Shown: in pieces, positions 11,522-21,068 of the stretch | How the letters are laid out: every line of letters begins with the position of its first letter | Position numbering within the stretch: position 1 is the stretch's first letter | Assembly: GCF_003390925.1 (NCBI RefSeq) | Contig: NZ_QUBS01000021.1 | Location: 97,509-161,508 of the forward strand | Direction: 5' to 3' | Origin: Trinickia diaoshuihuensis | GTDB taxonomy: Bacteria; Pseudomonadota; Gammaproteobacteria; Burkholderiales; Burkholderiaceae | DNA: 64,000 nucleotides | Translations under genes and position numbers: made by a program | Notes under the pieces: generated by a model | Databases searched by the model: none | Seen by the model: the letters and a program-made list of their open reading frames with translations, nothing else | What the model was told of the DNA's origin: nothing

Positions 11522-13087
11522 ATGAAAGATTTAACCGTTAAAGCTCAGCTCGCTTTGATTGCCGGGTCCATGGGCGTTTCGATGGTTGCCGCATCGATTG
11601 CCGGCGTTGCGGGCATGAGCAGCGCGAACGAGTCGCTGCGTACCGTGTATGAAGACCGCACGGTATGTATCCAGCAACTCGCGCAAGTTCAAAATCGACT
11701 GCAAAACCAGCTTTTCGTGCTCACGCGCAGCACGATCGACCCGCAAACTTATCCGGCTTCACAAAGTATCGGCGACGCCCAAACCAATAAAACCGAACTC
11801 GAAGCGCTGTGGAAAGATTACTCGTCGTCATACTTGACCCCGACGGAAAAGCAGATCGCCGATACGTTCAAGGCTCGTTACGATAGTTTCGAAGCGCAAG
11901 GGTTCGGGCCGTTGCGCGCCGCGCTCACGGCCGGCAAGGCACAAGAGGCGTCCGAACTCCTCCACGGTACCGTCGAAAAGACGTTTCCCGATACGTTGAA
12001 AGCGTTGAAGGACCTCCGGCAACTGCAGGTGGACGTCGCCAAGCAGCAGTACGACGAGGCGCGCGAACGGTACAGCACGCTCAGAATGACGGTGCTCGTC
12101 ATCGCACTCGGCGGGCTGGGTCTGGGTCTAGCGATTAGCGTCTATATGGCGCGCCGGCTCTATCGGTCCCTCGGCGGCGAGCCCGGTTACGCGGCGCAAG
12201 TCGTGCATCGCATCGCCGGCGGACATCTGTCCGATGCCGTCGCCATTCAGGCGAACGATTCATCGAGTCTGCTTCACTCCATCAATACGATGCGCGAGCG
12301 GTTGTCGTCGATCGCGAGCGGCATCAAGCGCGCGAGTTCGTCGGTCTCACTCGCGGCCGGCGAGATGTCGGCCGGCAACACCGATTTGTCGCAACGCACC
12401 GAGGAACAGGCGGCGTCGCTGGAGGAAACGGCCTCGAGCATGGAGGAGCTCACCTCGACCGTCCGGCAAAACGCCGAGAACGCGCAAGAGGCCAGCACGC
12501 TCGCCGCCAATGCGTCCGAGGTCGCTCAGAAAGGAAGTTCGGTGGTGGCGAACGTGGTCCATACGATGATGGACATCAGCGATAGTTCATCCAAGATCGC
12601 GGAAATCACCGGCATCATCGAAGGCATCGCATTCCAGACGAACATCCTGGCGTTGAATGCCGCGGTGGAAGCTGCGCGCGCCGGCGAGCAGGGGCGAGGT
12701 TTTGCGGTTGTCGCGAGCGAAGTACGAACGTTGGCACAACGTTCGTCGAGCGCGGCCAAGGAGATCAAAGAGTTGATCGGGGCCTCGGTCGAAAAGATTC
12801 GGAGCGGGTCGACCTTGACGGAACAAGCCGGCCATACGATGACGGAAGTCACGCAGGCGATCGGACGCGTGACCGACATCATGGGCGAGATCGCGGCGGC
12901 CTCCGCCGAGCAGAGCCGCGGAATCGAGCAGGTCAATCAAGCCATCACGCAGATGGACGAGGTGACGCAACAGAACGCCGCACTGGTGGAGCAAGCGGCC
13001 GCCGCGGCCAAGTCGCTCGAGGACCAAGGCCGCGTATTGAGCGACGCAGTGGCCTTCTTCCGCATCGAGGAGACACACAGAGCGTAA
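11522..13087 (+). CDS. Methyl-accepting chemotaxis protein
   Basis: A 521-residue transmembrane chemoreceptor. TM1 is at about 10-32, a periplasmic four-helix-bundle-type sensor spans about 33-188, TM2 is at about 189-210, then HAMP and the cytoplasmic signalling coiled coil. The tip sequence [20 protein letters not shown] binds CheA/CheW, and Glu/Gln-rich methylation helices flank it. The C-terminus ([10 protein letters not shown]) lacks the NWETF-type CheR-tethering pentapeptide, so adaptation would rely on other receptors. The ligand is unknown. Single gene with an AGAGG ribosome-binding site. Confidence 0.95.
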   Translation: MKDLTVKAQLALIAGSMGVSMVAASIAGVAGMSSANESLRTVYEDRTVCIQQLAQVQNRLQNQLFVLTRSTIDPQTYPASQSIGDAQTNKTELEALWKDYSSSYLTPTEKQIADTFKARYDSFEAQGFGPLRAALTAGKAQEASELLHGTVEKTFPDTLKALKDLRQLQVDVAKQQYDEARERYSTLRMTVLVIALGGLGLGLAISVYMARRLYRSLGGEPGYAAQVVHRIAGGHLSDAVAIQANDSSSLLHSINTMRERLSSIASGIKRASSSVSLAAGEMSAGNTDLSQRTEEQAASLEETASSMEELTSTVRQNAENAQEASTLAANASEVAQKGSSVVANVVHTMMDISDSSSKIAEITGIIEGIAFQTNILALNAAVEAARAGEQGRGFAVVASEVRTLAQRSSSAAKEIKELIGASVEKIRSGSTLTEQAGHTMTEVTQAIGRVTDIMGEIAAASAEQSRGIEQVNQAITQMDEVTQQNAALVEQAAAAAKSLEDQGRVLSDAVAFFRIEETHRA

Positions 13088-13091
13088 AGGG

Positions 13092-13111
13092 ATGGGGCTC
13101 ACGCGCCCCAT
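13092..13111 (+). terminator. Hairpin after the chemoreceptor gene
   Basis: Inverted repeat ATGGGGC (13092-13098) / GCCCCAT (13105-13111) with a 6-nt loop, beginning 5 bp after the stop codon. No T-run follows, so termination may be weak or need Rho. Confidence 0.45.
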
Positions 13112-13220
13112 GAGCATTTGCAAAACGATGCTAATTGGGTGAGTGCTCGATCTATTATGCGAAAGCGCATTTTGGCGTCTACACTAAGGACCGCAACCCA
13201 GAGGCCATCGGTAGACGACC

Positions 13221-14648
13221 ATGAACTCGCCCTCCCCCTCCCGCTGCCCGGTGCATCAAGACGCGCCGCCATCGCCATCCTCGTCGGCGCCTAAGCATCC
13301 TCCCGGCACATGGCCGCCCGGACCCTTCTGTATCACCGGATGGGGCCAACTGAACAAAATGTCGCGCGACACGCTGGGCACGCTCTCCGAATGGAAAAAG
13401 CAATTCGGCGACGTCGTGCATTTGCGCGTCTACCCCTCGCATACCGTCATCCTCACCGATCCCGAACTCGTGCGCGATCTGCTCGTGACGCACCACGAGT
13501 CGCTCGTTCGCTGGGAGCACGCGAGGAAGGCGTTCGCGCAAGTGCATGGTCATAGCGTGCTCGTCGCGGAGGGCGAGGCGTGGCGCACGAAGCGGCATGC
13601 GATGCAGCCGAGCTTCTCTCCCAAGGCGGTGCAGGGTTTTACGCCGACGATCGCGGATACGGTCCAAAAAACACTCGCGCATTGGCCCGCCCGCGATCCC
13701 CATTGGCCGATCGAAAGCGAACTCACGTCGCTCGCGATGGACGTCATCATGCGCATGACGTTCTCGAGCGGCGTCGGCAGCGATGCGCGTATCGCGGAAG
13801 AGGCGATACGCGTCACGAGCGTGGCCGTCAACCAAGAGTTTCTCTCGCCCGTGCGCTGGCCCGAGTGGGTGCCTTGGAAGCGCGAGAAGCGACGCGCGAT
13901 CGCCGATCTGGACGGCCTGATCCGCCGTCATTTGCAAGCGCGATTGAGTATGCCGCCCGATGCATGGCCGGACGATCTGCTGACGATACTGCTCAAACTG
14001 CACAAGGAAGATCCATCCGCATGGCCGCTCGAAGCGGTGCGCGACGAGTGTATGACGACCTTTCTCGCCGGCCACGAAACCTCGGCGGCGGGGCTCGTTT
14101 GGTGGGCGTGGTGCATGGCTTCGAATCCGGCTGCGCAAGCGGCGGCGCGGGACGAAGTGCGGCGCGTCTTGGAGGGGCGTGCGCCCACCGCGCGGGACTT
14201 GCCGTCGATGCAATATCTGACGCAGACGATCAAGGAGACGTTGCGGCTTTATCCGGTCGTGCCGGTGCTGGTCGGCCGTATCAACACGAAGGCCGTGAGC
14301 GTGGGGCCGTGGCAAATGCCGGGGTCCACGATGTTCATATTGCCCGTGCAACTCATGCACTACGATGCGCGATGGTTTCCGGAACCCGAAGCCTTCCGCC
14401 CCGAACGTTTCGGGCCCGATGCACCGGAGCTGCCGCGCGGCGCCTACATGCCGTTCGGCGCGGGACCGCGCGTGTGCCTCGGGCAGCACCTGGCGATGGC
14501 CGAGATGACGGTCATGGCGGCGATGCTGCTGCAGCGCTTCGAGCTATCGGTCCCCGGCGGAATGGCGCCGCCGCGCCCGACGCTCGCCGTCACGCTGCGC
14601 CCGGAGCAGCCGCTGCATTTGGCTGTCGCTCCCGTCGAAGTGGAATGA
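13221..14648 (+). CDS. Cytochrome P450
   Basis: A 475-residue class P450 haem monooxygenase. The I-helix oxygen-activation motif AGHETS is at 283-288, the K-helix ExxR (ETLR) at 339-342, the PERF motif (FRPERF) at 392-397, and the haem-binding loop FGAGPRVCLG at 412-421 with Cys419 as ligand. There is no fused reductase domain and no ferredoxin or ferredoxin-reductase gene nearby, so electrons come from partners elsewhere. The N-terminal Pro/Ser-rich stretch has no signal peptide. Similarity in layout to CYP4/CYP102-type fatty-acid hydroxylases is an impression only; the substrate is unknown. Confidence 0.94.
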   Translation: MNSPSPSRCPVHQDAPPSPSSSAPKHPPGTWPPGPFCITGWGQLNKMSRDTLGTLSEWKKQFGDVVHLRVYPSHTVILTDPELVRDLLVTHHESLVRWEHARKAFAQVHGHSVLVAEGEAWRTKRHAMQPSFSPKAVQGFTPTIADTVQKTLAHWPARDPHWPIESELTSLAMDVIMRMTFSSGVGSDARIAEEAIRVTSVAVNQEFLSPVRWPEWVPWKREKRRAIADLDGLIRRHLQARLSMPPDAWPDDLLTILLKLHKEDPSAWPLEAVRDECMTTFLAGHETSAAGLVWWAWCMASNPAAQAAARDEVRRVLEGRAPTARDLPSMQYLTQTIKETLRLYPVVPVLVGRINTKAVSVGPWQMPGSTMFILPVQLMHYDARWFPEPEAFRPERFGPDAPELPRGAYMPFGAGPRVCLGQHLAMAEMTVMAAMLLQRFELSVPGGMAPPRPTLAVTLRPEQPLHLAVAPVEVE

Positions 14649-14661
14649 AGGCGGCCATTCG

Positions 14662-15906
14662 TCAACGAAATCGTTCCGGCCGATAGGGCGCGGGGTCGGT
14701 AAAAGGCTGCTCGCCCGTCATCATCTCGGCGAGCAAGCGTCCCGTGACGGGGCCGAGCGTCAGCCCATGATGGTTATGGCCGAACGCGAACCACAAGCCG
14801 CGATGGCGCGGCGCCCTGCCGATGACGGGCCGCATGTCGGGTGTGCAAGGACGCATGCCGAGCCACGGCTCGCGGTCGATCCGTTCGCCGATGCCGAATG
14901 CCTCGCGGGCCAGCGGTTCGACTCTCTCTAGTTGGACCGGCGTGGGCGGCGCGCCGCGCCTCGCGATCTCGACGCCCGTCGTCAGCCGCATCCGGTCCCC
15001 TAGCATGGGCGCCACGACATAGCCGCGCTCGCTGTCGACGATCGGCATGGACAGCGCGGGCCGATCGCTCCGGTAGTGCATGTGATATCCGCGTTTGGCG
15101 CGTAGCGGGATGCGATAACCGAGCGGCCCGAAGACGAGATCGGACCAGGGACCGAGCGCCACTACGGCTTGCTTCGCGCCCAGCACGCCCTGCTCGGCGC
15201 GTACGCTCCACGCATCGTCGGACGCGCGCAAGGTCGTCGCGTCGCCCGTGAAGATGCGGCCGCCCGCGCGTTCGAATAGCGACGCGTAGCCTTTGACGAG
15301 CGCCCCCGGATCGCGGACGCTCTTCGGATCGGCCCAATGGATCGCGCCCTGAATGTCCACGCCCACGGCCGGCTCCCTCGCCCGAAGCGCCGGGCCATCG
15401 AGCACACTCGCCCGTAAGCCGTGTTCCCGCACCGCCTGCTCTGCCTCTTTCGCCGCGCGCGCGAAGGCGTTAGGCGTGCGGAACGCTTCGATCCATCCGC
15501 GCGCTTGCACGAGATCGTCGAGCCGGGCCCGCTCGATGAGTTTGTCGTGCTCGGCCACGGATGCCGCGATGAGCGGCAACATGTCGCGCGATGCGGCGCC
15601 AAGCCGGTGCGGGGCCGATTCCCACCAAAAGCGCGCAAGCCAACCCGCGTAGGCGGGCAGCGCCTTGTAATCCCAATGCAAGTCGGTGGACCGGTTGCGC
15701 GCATAGCGAAACAGCGTGCCGAGATCGCGCGGGAAGCCATAAGGCACGACCGAGGAACGCTCGATCAGCCCCGCGTTGCCGAAACTCGTCTCTTCGCCCG
15801 GCGCGCGGCGATCGACGAGCGCCACGCGCCGCCCCCGGTCTTGCAGATGCAGTGCCGCGGAAACGCCGACGATCCCCGCGCCGAGCACAATGACGTCGAA
15901 ATCCAT
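14662..15906 (-). CDS. FAD-dependent D-amino-acid dehydrogenase (DadA-like)
   Basis: A 414-residue DAO-family flavoprotein. The N-terminal dinucleotide-binding motif is VLGAGIVGVSAALHL, followed by SFGNAG as in DadA/SoxB-like enzymes, and the C-terminal FAD motif region is AFGHNHHGLTLGPVTG. DadA-type enzymes oxidise D-amino acids to 2-oxo (imino) acids and pass electrons to the respiratory chain. It lies 20 bp downstream of a periplasmic amino-acid-binding protein in the same direction and next to a divergent cyclodeaminase-like reductase with a DauR-like regulator. By analogy with the Pseudomonas dauBAR system, it probably performs the oxidative half of D-to-L conversion of a basic amino acid. 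Confidence 0.88.
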   Translation of the reverse strand: MDFDVIVLGAGIVGVSAALHLQDRGRRVALVDRRAPGEETSFGNAGLIERSSVVPYGFPRDLGTLFRYARNRSTDLHWDYKALPAYAGWLARFWWESAPHRLGAASRDMLPLIAASVAEHDKLIERARLDDLVQARGWIEAFRTPNAFARAAKEAEQAVREHGLRASVLDGPALRAREPAVGVDIQGAIHWADPKSVRDPGALVKGYASLFERAGGRIFTGDATTLRASDDAWSVRAEQGVLGAKQAVVALGPWSDLVFGPLGYRIPLRAKRGYHMHYRSDRPALSMPIVDSERGYVVAPMLGDRMRLTTGVEIARRGAPPTPVQLERVEPLAREAFGIGERIDREPWLGMRPCTPDMRPVIGRAPRHRGLWFAFGHNHHGLTLGPVTGRLLAEMMTGEQPFTDPAPYRPERFR

Positions 15907-15926
15907 GGTGAGCGAGCCTTACGGCC

Positions 15927-16706
15927 TTACTTGGCGATGATGTCGCGCTTGAAGTACTTGCGCGAAAGCTGGGTCAGCGTGCCGTCTCGTTTCAGAGCAT
16001 CGAGCGCGTCGTTGACTTTCGCGAGCAGCGCCGCGTCGCTTTTGCGCAAGCCGAAGCCCGTGCCTTCGCCGAGCGTCGAGGGATCGGAAAGCGGCGCGCC
16101 GACGATTTCGTAGCCGGCGCCACTCGGCTTGCCGAGGAAGCCTTCCTCGGCCGTTTGCGCTTCTTGGACGGCGGCGTCGAGCCGTCCCGACGCGAGGTCG
16201 GAATACACCTGATCCTGGTCTTGGTAGGACACCACGTCGACGCCCGCATTCGCCCAATGTTTCTTTAGAAAATCCTCTTGCGACGATCCCTGCAGCACGC
16301 CCACATGTTTGCCGTGCAGCATCTTCGTATCCGGCAACAAGCCCGAGCCGCGCTTGGCGATCATCACGATCGGCACGACGTAGATCGGCCGCGTGAACGC
16401 GATACTTTCCTTGCGCTTTTCGGTGATGTTCATCGCCGAGTTGATCACGTCGAACTTGCGCGCCTGCAACGCAGGGATCAAGCCGTCGAACGCGTTCTCC
16501 ACCCAGACGCATTTGACCTTCATCTTCGCGCAGACGGCGTTGCCGACGTCCACGTCGAAACCGACCAGCGTGCCCGACGCCGTTTTGCTCTCGAACGGGG
16601 GATAGGCGGCCTCGATCCCGAATCGCAAGGTGTCGGCCGTTTGCGCGAAGGTGGGGACGGCCGCGACGGCAACGGCGGCGGCCAGCAAGATGGGCTTGAG
16701 CTTCAT
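15927..16706 (-). CDS. Periplasmic amino-acid-binding protein of an ABC transporter
   Basis: A 259-residue SBP_bac_3 family receptor. It has a signal peptide (MKLKPILLAAAVAVAAVPTF, cleaved after AQ), then LRFGIEAAYPPFESKTASG and VGFDVDVGNAVCAKMKVKC, which match Lys/Arg/Orn- and His-binding proteins. The ATG at 16706 puts the signal peptide at the N-terminus. No permease or ATPase gene is adjacent, so it must use one encoded elsewhere. It leads the minus-strand pair with the DadA-like gene. Confidence 0.92.
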   Translation of the reverse strand: MKLKPILLAAAVAVAAVPTFAQTADTLRFGIEAAYPPFESKTASGTLVGFDVDVGNAVCAKMKVKCVWVENAFDGLIPALQARKFDVINSAMNITEKRKESIAFTRPIYVVPIVMIAKRGSGLLPDTKMLHGKHVGVLQGSSQEDFLKKHWANAGVDVVSYQDQDQVYSDLASGRLDAAVQEAQTAEEGFLGKPSGAGYEIVGAPLSDPSTLGEGTGFGLRKSDAALLAKVNDALDALKRDGTLTQLSRKYFKRDIIAK

Positions 16707-16785
16707 AGCGGAAATTCCTGTCGTTGATGATCCCCACGGCTCGCGGCGGCAAAGCACGCGATCTCGCGGTTTGTGTAGACTGCGA

Positions 16786-16808
16786 GTCCAATATAGACTA
16801 TTTTGGAC
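16786..16808. promoter_or_regulatory. 23-bp dyad, probable operator of the D-amino-acid module
   Basis: GTCCAATATAG (16786-16796), centre A, CTATTTTGGAC (16798-16808); 10 of 11 positions are symmetric. It lies in the 139-bp spacer between the divergent binding-protein and cyclodeaminase-like genes, 38 bp before the latter's start codon, so one regulator could control both directions. The DauR-like protein encoded at 17863 is the natural candidate. Confidence 0.6.
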
Positions 16809-16845
16809 ACGTCAGTCCACTCGTCAAAATTCGGAGATCGTATTC

Positions 16846-17811
16846 ATGAAGCCTGCCTTGCCGCTCGTCGCCGATGAGCAGACGGTCCGCTCGGCCTTGC
16901 CGAAGCTCGATATCGAAGGATCGCTGCGTTCGATGTTTCGCGCGCTCGCGTCGGAGCAAGCCGTGCAGCCGCCGCAAACGCTCACGCTGCTGCCGAACGG
17001 CGCCGGCGACTTCATCACTTATCTCGGCGCGCTGGCGAGCGAGAAAGTGTTCGGCGCCAAGCTCTCGCCTTATCTCGTCACCGGCGGTAAGCCGATCATC
17101 ACGGCGTGGACGTCGTTGATGTCGATGGAAACGGGGGCTCCCTTGATGCTCTGCGACGCCGGTCTGCTGACGACGGAGCGCACGGCCGCCACGACCGCGC
17201 TCGCCATCGCCGAGCTGGCTCGGCCCGGCGCGACGCATCTCGCACTGATCGGTTCGGGCGCCGTCGGTCTCGCGCATCTGCGCCACGCCGCGCCGTTGCG
17301 CGCGTGGGAATCGATTCGCGTCTTCTCGCCCGAGCTCGCGGGCGATGCCGACAAATGCGCGGCCGTGCAGGCGCTGGATGCGCGTGCGCAGGTCTGCGAC
17401 AGTGCGCACGCCTGCGTTCGCGATGCGGACGTCGTCATGCTTTGTACGTCGTCGGGTAGCCCGGTGCTGATGCCCGCTTGGTTGACGAAGCCGGCGCTCA
17501 TAACGTCGATCAGCACGAACGTCGCAAACGCGCACGAGATTCCGCCCGCCTGGTTGCCGGACATGGACGTCTACTGCGACTATCTTCGAACGACGCCCGC
17601 GAGCGCCGGCGAGATGAAGCTGGCGGAGCAAAGCAACGGCTGGTCGCCGCAGCGGATCAAGGGCGATTTACCCGCGCTCGTCACGGGCGCGTGCGATAAG
17701 CCGCGGTACGAACGCTGCGCATTTTTTCGATCGATCGGCCTCGGGCTCGAAGACGTCGCCATCGCCCATGCCTTGTATCGGCATCTGCGCGAGAACCAGT
17801 CGCTACAATGA
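16846..17811 (+). CDS. Ornithine cyclodeaminase / mu-crystallin family protein (DauB-like)
   Basis: A 321-residue OCD family enzyme. The NAD(P)-binding segment is HLALIGSGAVGLAHLRH, and the substrate-side elements GGKPIITAWTSLMSMETGAP and STNVANAHEIP are also present. Members are ornithine cyclodeaminases or NAD(P)H-dependent imino/oxo-acid reductases. In Pseudomonas, DauB of this family reduces 2-ketoarginine to L-arginine alongside the D-arginine dehydrogenase DauA. Here the divergent D-amino-acid dehydrogenase and the downstream DauR-like gene suggest the same logic, but the exact substrate (arginine, lysine or ornithine) is an inference. Confidence 0.88.
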   Translation: MKPALPLVADEQTVRSALPKLDIEGSLRSMFRALASEQAVQPPQTLTLLPNGAGDFITYLGALASEKVFGAKLSPYLVTGGKPIITAWTSLMSMETGAPLMLCDAGLLTTERTAATTALAIAELARPGATHLALIGSGAVGLAHLRHAAPLRAWESIRVFSPELAGDADKCAAVQALDARAQVCDSAHACVRDADVVMLCTSSGSPVLMPAWLTKPALITSISTNVANAHEIPPAWLPDMDVYCDYLRTTPASAGEMKLAEQSNGWSPQRIKGDLPALVTGACDKPRYERCAFFRSIGLGLEDVAIAHALYRHLRENQSLQ

Positions 17812-17862
17812 CACCGCGCGGCCGCAGCGCCGCGGTGATCCCTCGAACGCGACTTAACGACG

Positions 17863-18507
17863 ATGCGCAAGAAAAAAACGTCCCGTGTCAAAGATTTGTT
17901 GCTGTCGCGCTATGCGCCGATCGCGGACAGCATCGCCGCGCTGTTCTTTCCGTACGCGGAGGTGGTGATCCACGATTTGGACGATCAGACGGTGCTTTAT
18001 CTGGCCAACAATCTGTCCAAGCGCGAAGTGGGCGACGATTCGGCGCTCGATGAAGTCGAGCATTCCGCGCGCGAACGCGTCATCGGTCCCTACGAAAAGC
18101 TCAACTGGGACGGCCGGCGCATGCGCTGCGTCAGCAACGTGTTGTTCGACGATGAGGGCGAACCCGCCGGCATGCTGTGCATCAATTTCAACATCGCGGT
18201 GTTCGAGGACGTGCGCTCGGCGCTCGATCTGTTCGTGAAGGGCGCGGGCATCGTGGCGCAGCCCGAGGAACTGTTCAAGGATGATTGGCAAGAGCGCATC
18301 AATACGTTCCTGCATGGATGGCTGAAAGAGCGGCAACTGGGGCTGAACGGACTCACGCGCGAGCATCGGCGCGAGATCGTCGAGGCGCTGCATGCGCAGG
18401 GCGCGTTTCGCGGCAAGAGCGCGGCCAATTACGTCGCCAATGTGCTGGGGATGGGACGGGCGACCGTCTATAAGCATCTGAAGCAGATGAAGGAAGGAGC
18501 GGCCTAA
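17863..18507 (+). CDS. YheO/DauR-like PAS and helix-turn-helix regulator
   Basis: A 214-residue regulator. The N-terminal YheO-like PAS domain spans about residues 15-125 (FFPYAEVVIHDLDDQTVLYL, then GEPAGMLCINFN). The C-terminal HTH spans about 155-212 (RREIVEALHAQGAFRGKSAA, then MGRATVYKHLKQMKE). This architecture is that of DauR, the D-arginine-responsive repressor of dauBAR in Pseudomonas. It lies 51 bp downstream of the OCD gene, probably in the same transcript, and probably acts on the dyad at 16786-16808. Confidence 0.88.
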   Translation: MRKKKTSRVKDLLLSRYAPIADSIAALFFPYAEVVIHDLDDQTVLYLANNLSKREVGDDSALDEVEHSARERVIGPYEKLNWDGRRMRCVSNVLFDDEGEPAGMLCINFNIAVFEDVRSALDLFVKGAGIVAQPEELFKDDWQERINTFLHGWLKERQLGLNGLTREHRREIVEALHAQGAFRGKSAANYVANVLGMGRATVYKHLKQMKEGAA

Positions 18508-18550
18508 GGGGCGACCCAGGCCGCTCGAAGTGGCGAAGCGAAGCGCCTAG

Positions 18551-18578
18551 TGCGCGCGACGATCGCTCGTCGCGCGCA
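18551..18578. terminator. Perfect 12-bp hairpin between convergent genes
   Basis: TGCGCGCGACGA (18551-18562) / TCGTCGCGCGCA (18567-18578) with a 4-nt loop. It fills most of the 80-bp gap between the DauR-like gene and the convergent GH20 gene. It has no T-run on either side, so a bidirectional Rho-assisted terminator or roadblock is most likely. Confidence 0.55.
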
Positions 18579-18587
18579 TTGAGCCGC

Positions 18588-21068
18588 TCAATCGCCGGTC
18601 AAGGTAAAGGTGGGCTGCCGGTAGCCGATACCGGCACGCGAGAGCTTCGGCAGTTCGCGGTCCTTGAGCACCGTCGCGAAGCCCGCCCAGTCGCGATTCA
18701 AGGCGCCCGCATCGACATGATGCGTCACGCCCAGCTCATACGAGACACCCGTGGTGTACGGCAACTCCCAATCCGCCCGGTGCCATGCGCGCTCGGCCAG
18801 CGCGAGCAGGCGCGGGTACACCATGTATTCGAGGAAGCGGTCATTGCGCATCACCTCGCCCCACGCTTGACCCTGCATCCCGTGGATCACCGGCGCCGTG
18901 CCCGTGCTCGTCGCCGTGTACGGGTTGCCGTCGCGGTCGCCGAACACTTCCGCGTTCTGCGGCAGATTCTCGGGCGCGAACGTGAACACCTTGTACTCGT
19001 CGGTTGCGTGCGAGCCCCAGTAGTAGCCGCGTTCATGCGGGTTGAGCGTGTAGGGGAAGTCGAAGTACAGATAATCGGGCAGCGCGAGCACCGGTTCGAA
19101 CCCCTTCGCGGCATAGTTGCGCGTGCTATCGGCCGCGCCCCAGAACACCGTGTCCCAGATCGCCGCGATGACGTGCCGCGTGGAGAAGTCCGACGCGCCG
19201 TTCGCCCCGCTCAGGCCGTCCTCCCACGCGCCCATCGTGTCGATGCCGTTCGCGGCGACTTGCGCGCTGACTTGCTTGGCCAAACGCGTCGGCAACTCGT
19301 CGGTCGATTTGATCTCGCCGCGCTGGATGAGCGCCGTGCATGCGGGTGAGCGTGCCCACGGTTTGTCTTGGATGGCGAGGTTGATGCGGCCCTTGTTCGG
19401 GTCGGTGCCGTTCAAGGCTTGGAAGCCGCCGCCGAGGAAGATGTTCTTCGCCTCGTCGCCGCCGAATTGCCAGGTATTGAGCGGCGCCTGCGCATCCGCA
19501 TACATCGACGCAACCTCGTGAATCACCTTACCGGTGAAGTTCAGCGCGCCCGGCACGCAGGGGTTGATATCGCTATGCCGGTCGTAGAACTGAACCGTCG
19601 TCACGTTGGTCGTGTCTTGCGGATCGACGAGGCGGTATTGCGTCGCTTCCTGCTCGCGGCCTTGCGCATGGAGCCGGCGATAGCGCGCCTCCATCGACAT
19701 GACGGCGGCGCGCGCGTGCGCGGGCATGTCGATCTCGGGAACGACTTCGATGAAGTGGTCGGAGGCGTAGCGCAGCAAGCTCACGAATTGATCGCGCGTC
19801 AGATATCCGCCGCCCGATTGATTCTCGGGGCCCGAGGCCAGTTCCGGCAGCAGGCAATGCGTTTCGGTCGGATCGAAGCAGCGGCGTCCGCCGACGTCGG
19901 TCAACTCGGGCAGGCCCGGGATCTCGATGCGCCAGCCCTCGTCGTCCGAGAGATGCAGATGCAAGCGATTGAGCTTGTAGGCGCTCATCTGGTCGATCAA
20001 GCGGCGCAGCGTCGGCGGATGTTTGAAGTTGCGGGCGAGGTCCACCTGCATGCCTCGGTACGGAAAGCGCGGCGCATCTTCGACGAGCATGGCGGGGATG
20101 GCGCCGCCCCCGGCCGGTGCGAGCGAGAACAGCGTCTGCACGCCGTAGTAGACGCCCGCGGGATCGTCGCCTTCGATGAATACGCCGCGTGGCGTGATCG
20201 CGAGCCGGTAGCCGCCGGGGACGGCGATGTCGGCCGGCAGCCGCTTGGGCGCGACGATGCCGACGACGGGCGTACGCGAATCGTCGAGCCCCAGCGTTTG
20301 CGCGCGGTCGCGCAGCGCTTGCGCCTGTCCGGGCGAAAGCCCCGCGAGCGCCAATTGCACGCCGTGCAGATCAAGCGAACCGGGCAGCGTGTGCTCGCGT
20401 TTGACGCTGGGCAGCGCACGGTACGAAACCGGCTGCGCGGCGACGGGCGGCGCGTCGCCCGTCGAGTTGTTCTGCGCGTCGGCGGGTAAGGAAATGACGT
20501 AGCGCGTTTCGTCGTCGGTGTCGTTGAACTGAAGAATCGCGGGCGGCGCGCCGTCGACGGCGACGAACGGGCGCGGCAGCAAATCGCTATACCGCAGGTA
20601 CCAGTATTCGGCGACGAACGGCAGCGTCACGCTTTGGCCGGGCGCCAGAAAGAGTTTGCCGGGCAGCGGCGTAATGGCATAGAGATCGCCCGTCAGATGC
20701 TCGAACGTGAAGGCCGGGTTGTCGATCCGGAGTAGCCGCCGAATGCTGTGAACGTACAGTTTCCACCCGCCGGCCCAGATCGTTTTGCTGCCTTGATTCG
20801 TCAGAATCATATGGCCCGTGGCGCATGCCGCGCTGTCGGCGCCGAGGTCGGCGCAGGGTACTCCGGCGGCATTCGCGTGGTTATTGTCGATGGCCACGCG
20901 CAGCGCGAGGCTGCTGGCCAGAAATTGCGTGAGCGCCGCCGGGCTCTTGACGACGCCGGTGGCCGGGTCCTGGTTCGTCGCGAGCGACGCCGCCTGGGCG
21001 ACAGGCGGCAGGACAGCCGCGCAGGCGGCGAGCAGGCCGGCGCGCACGAAATGCGCAATGCGATTCAT
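18588..21068 (-). CDS. Secreted beta-N-acetylhexosaminidase (GH20)
   Basis: An 826-residue exported glycoside hydrolase that releases terminal GlcNAc/GalNAc from chitooligosaccharides or glycans. It has a signal peptide (MNRIAHFVRAGLLAACAAVL, then PPVAQA), an N-terminal CHB_HEX-type carbohydrate-binding domain, a GH20b domain, and the catalytic TIM barrel beginning near RGMQVDLARNFKHP and LHLHLSDDEGWRIEIPGLPE. The catalytic pair is Asp537-Glu538 in WQFGGDEAKN. The ATG at 21068 follows CGAGGAGCC and starts the signal peptide. Single gene; candidate regulatory repeats lie upstream. Confidence 0.94.
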   Translation of the reverse strand: MNRIAHFVRAGLLAACAAVLPPVAQAASLATNQDPATGVVKSPAALTQFLASSLALRVAIDNNHANAAGVPCADLGADSAACATGHMILTNQGSKTIWAGGWKLYVHSIRRLLRIDNPAFTFEHLTGDLYAITPLPGKLFLAPGQSVTLPFVAEYWYLRYSDLLPRPFVAVDGAPPAILQFNDTDDETRYVISLPADAQNNSTGDAPPVAAQPVSYRALPSVKREHTLPGSLDLHGVQLALAGLSPGQAQALRDRAQTLGLDDSRTPVVGIVAPKRLPADIAVPGGYRLAITPRGVFIEGDDPAGVYYGVQTLFSLAPAGGGAIPAMLVEDAPRFPYRGMQVDLARNFKHPPTLRRLIDQMSAYKLNRLHLHLSDDEGWRIEIPGLPELTDVGGRRCFDPTETHCLLPELASGPENQSGGGYLTRDQFVSLLRYASDHFIEVVPEIDMPAHARAAVMSMEARYRRLHAQGREQEATQYRLVDPQDTTNVTTVQFYDRHSDINPCVPGALNFTGKVIHEVASMYADAQAPLNTWQFGGDEAKNIFLGGGFQALNGTDPNKGRINLAIQDKPWARSPACTALIQRGEIKSTDELPTRLAKQVSAQVAANGIDTMGAWEDGLSGANGASDFSTRHVIAAIWDTVFWGAADSTRNYAAKGFEPVLALPDYLYFDFPYTLNPHERGYYWGSHATDEYKVFTFAPENLPQNAEVFGDRDGNPYTATSTGTAPVIHGMQGQAWGEVMRNDRFLEYMVYPRLLALAERAWHRADWELPYTTGVSYELGVTHHVDAGALNRDWAGFATVLKDRELPKLSRAGIGYRQPTFTLTGD

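Noticed and set aside
11500..11524. Flagellar sigma-28-type promoter before the chemoreceptor
   Set aside because: The TAAA/GCCG-like match overlaps the ribosome-binding site and start codon, so it cannot serve this gene.
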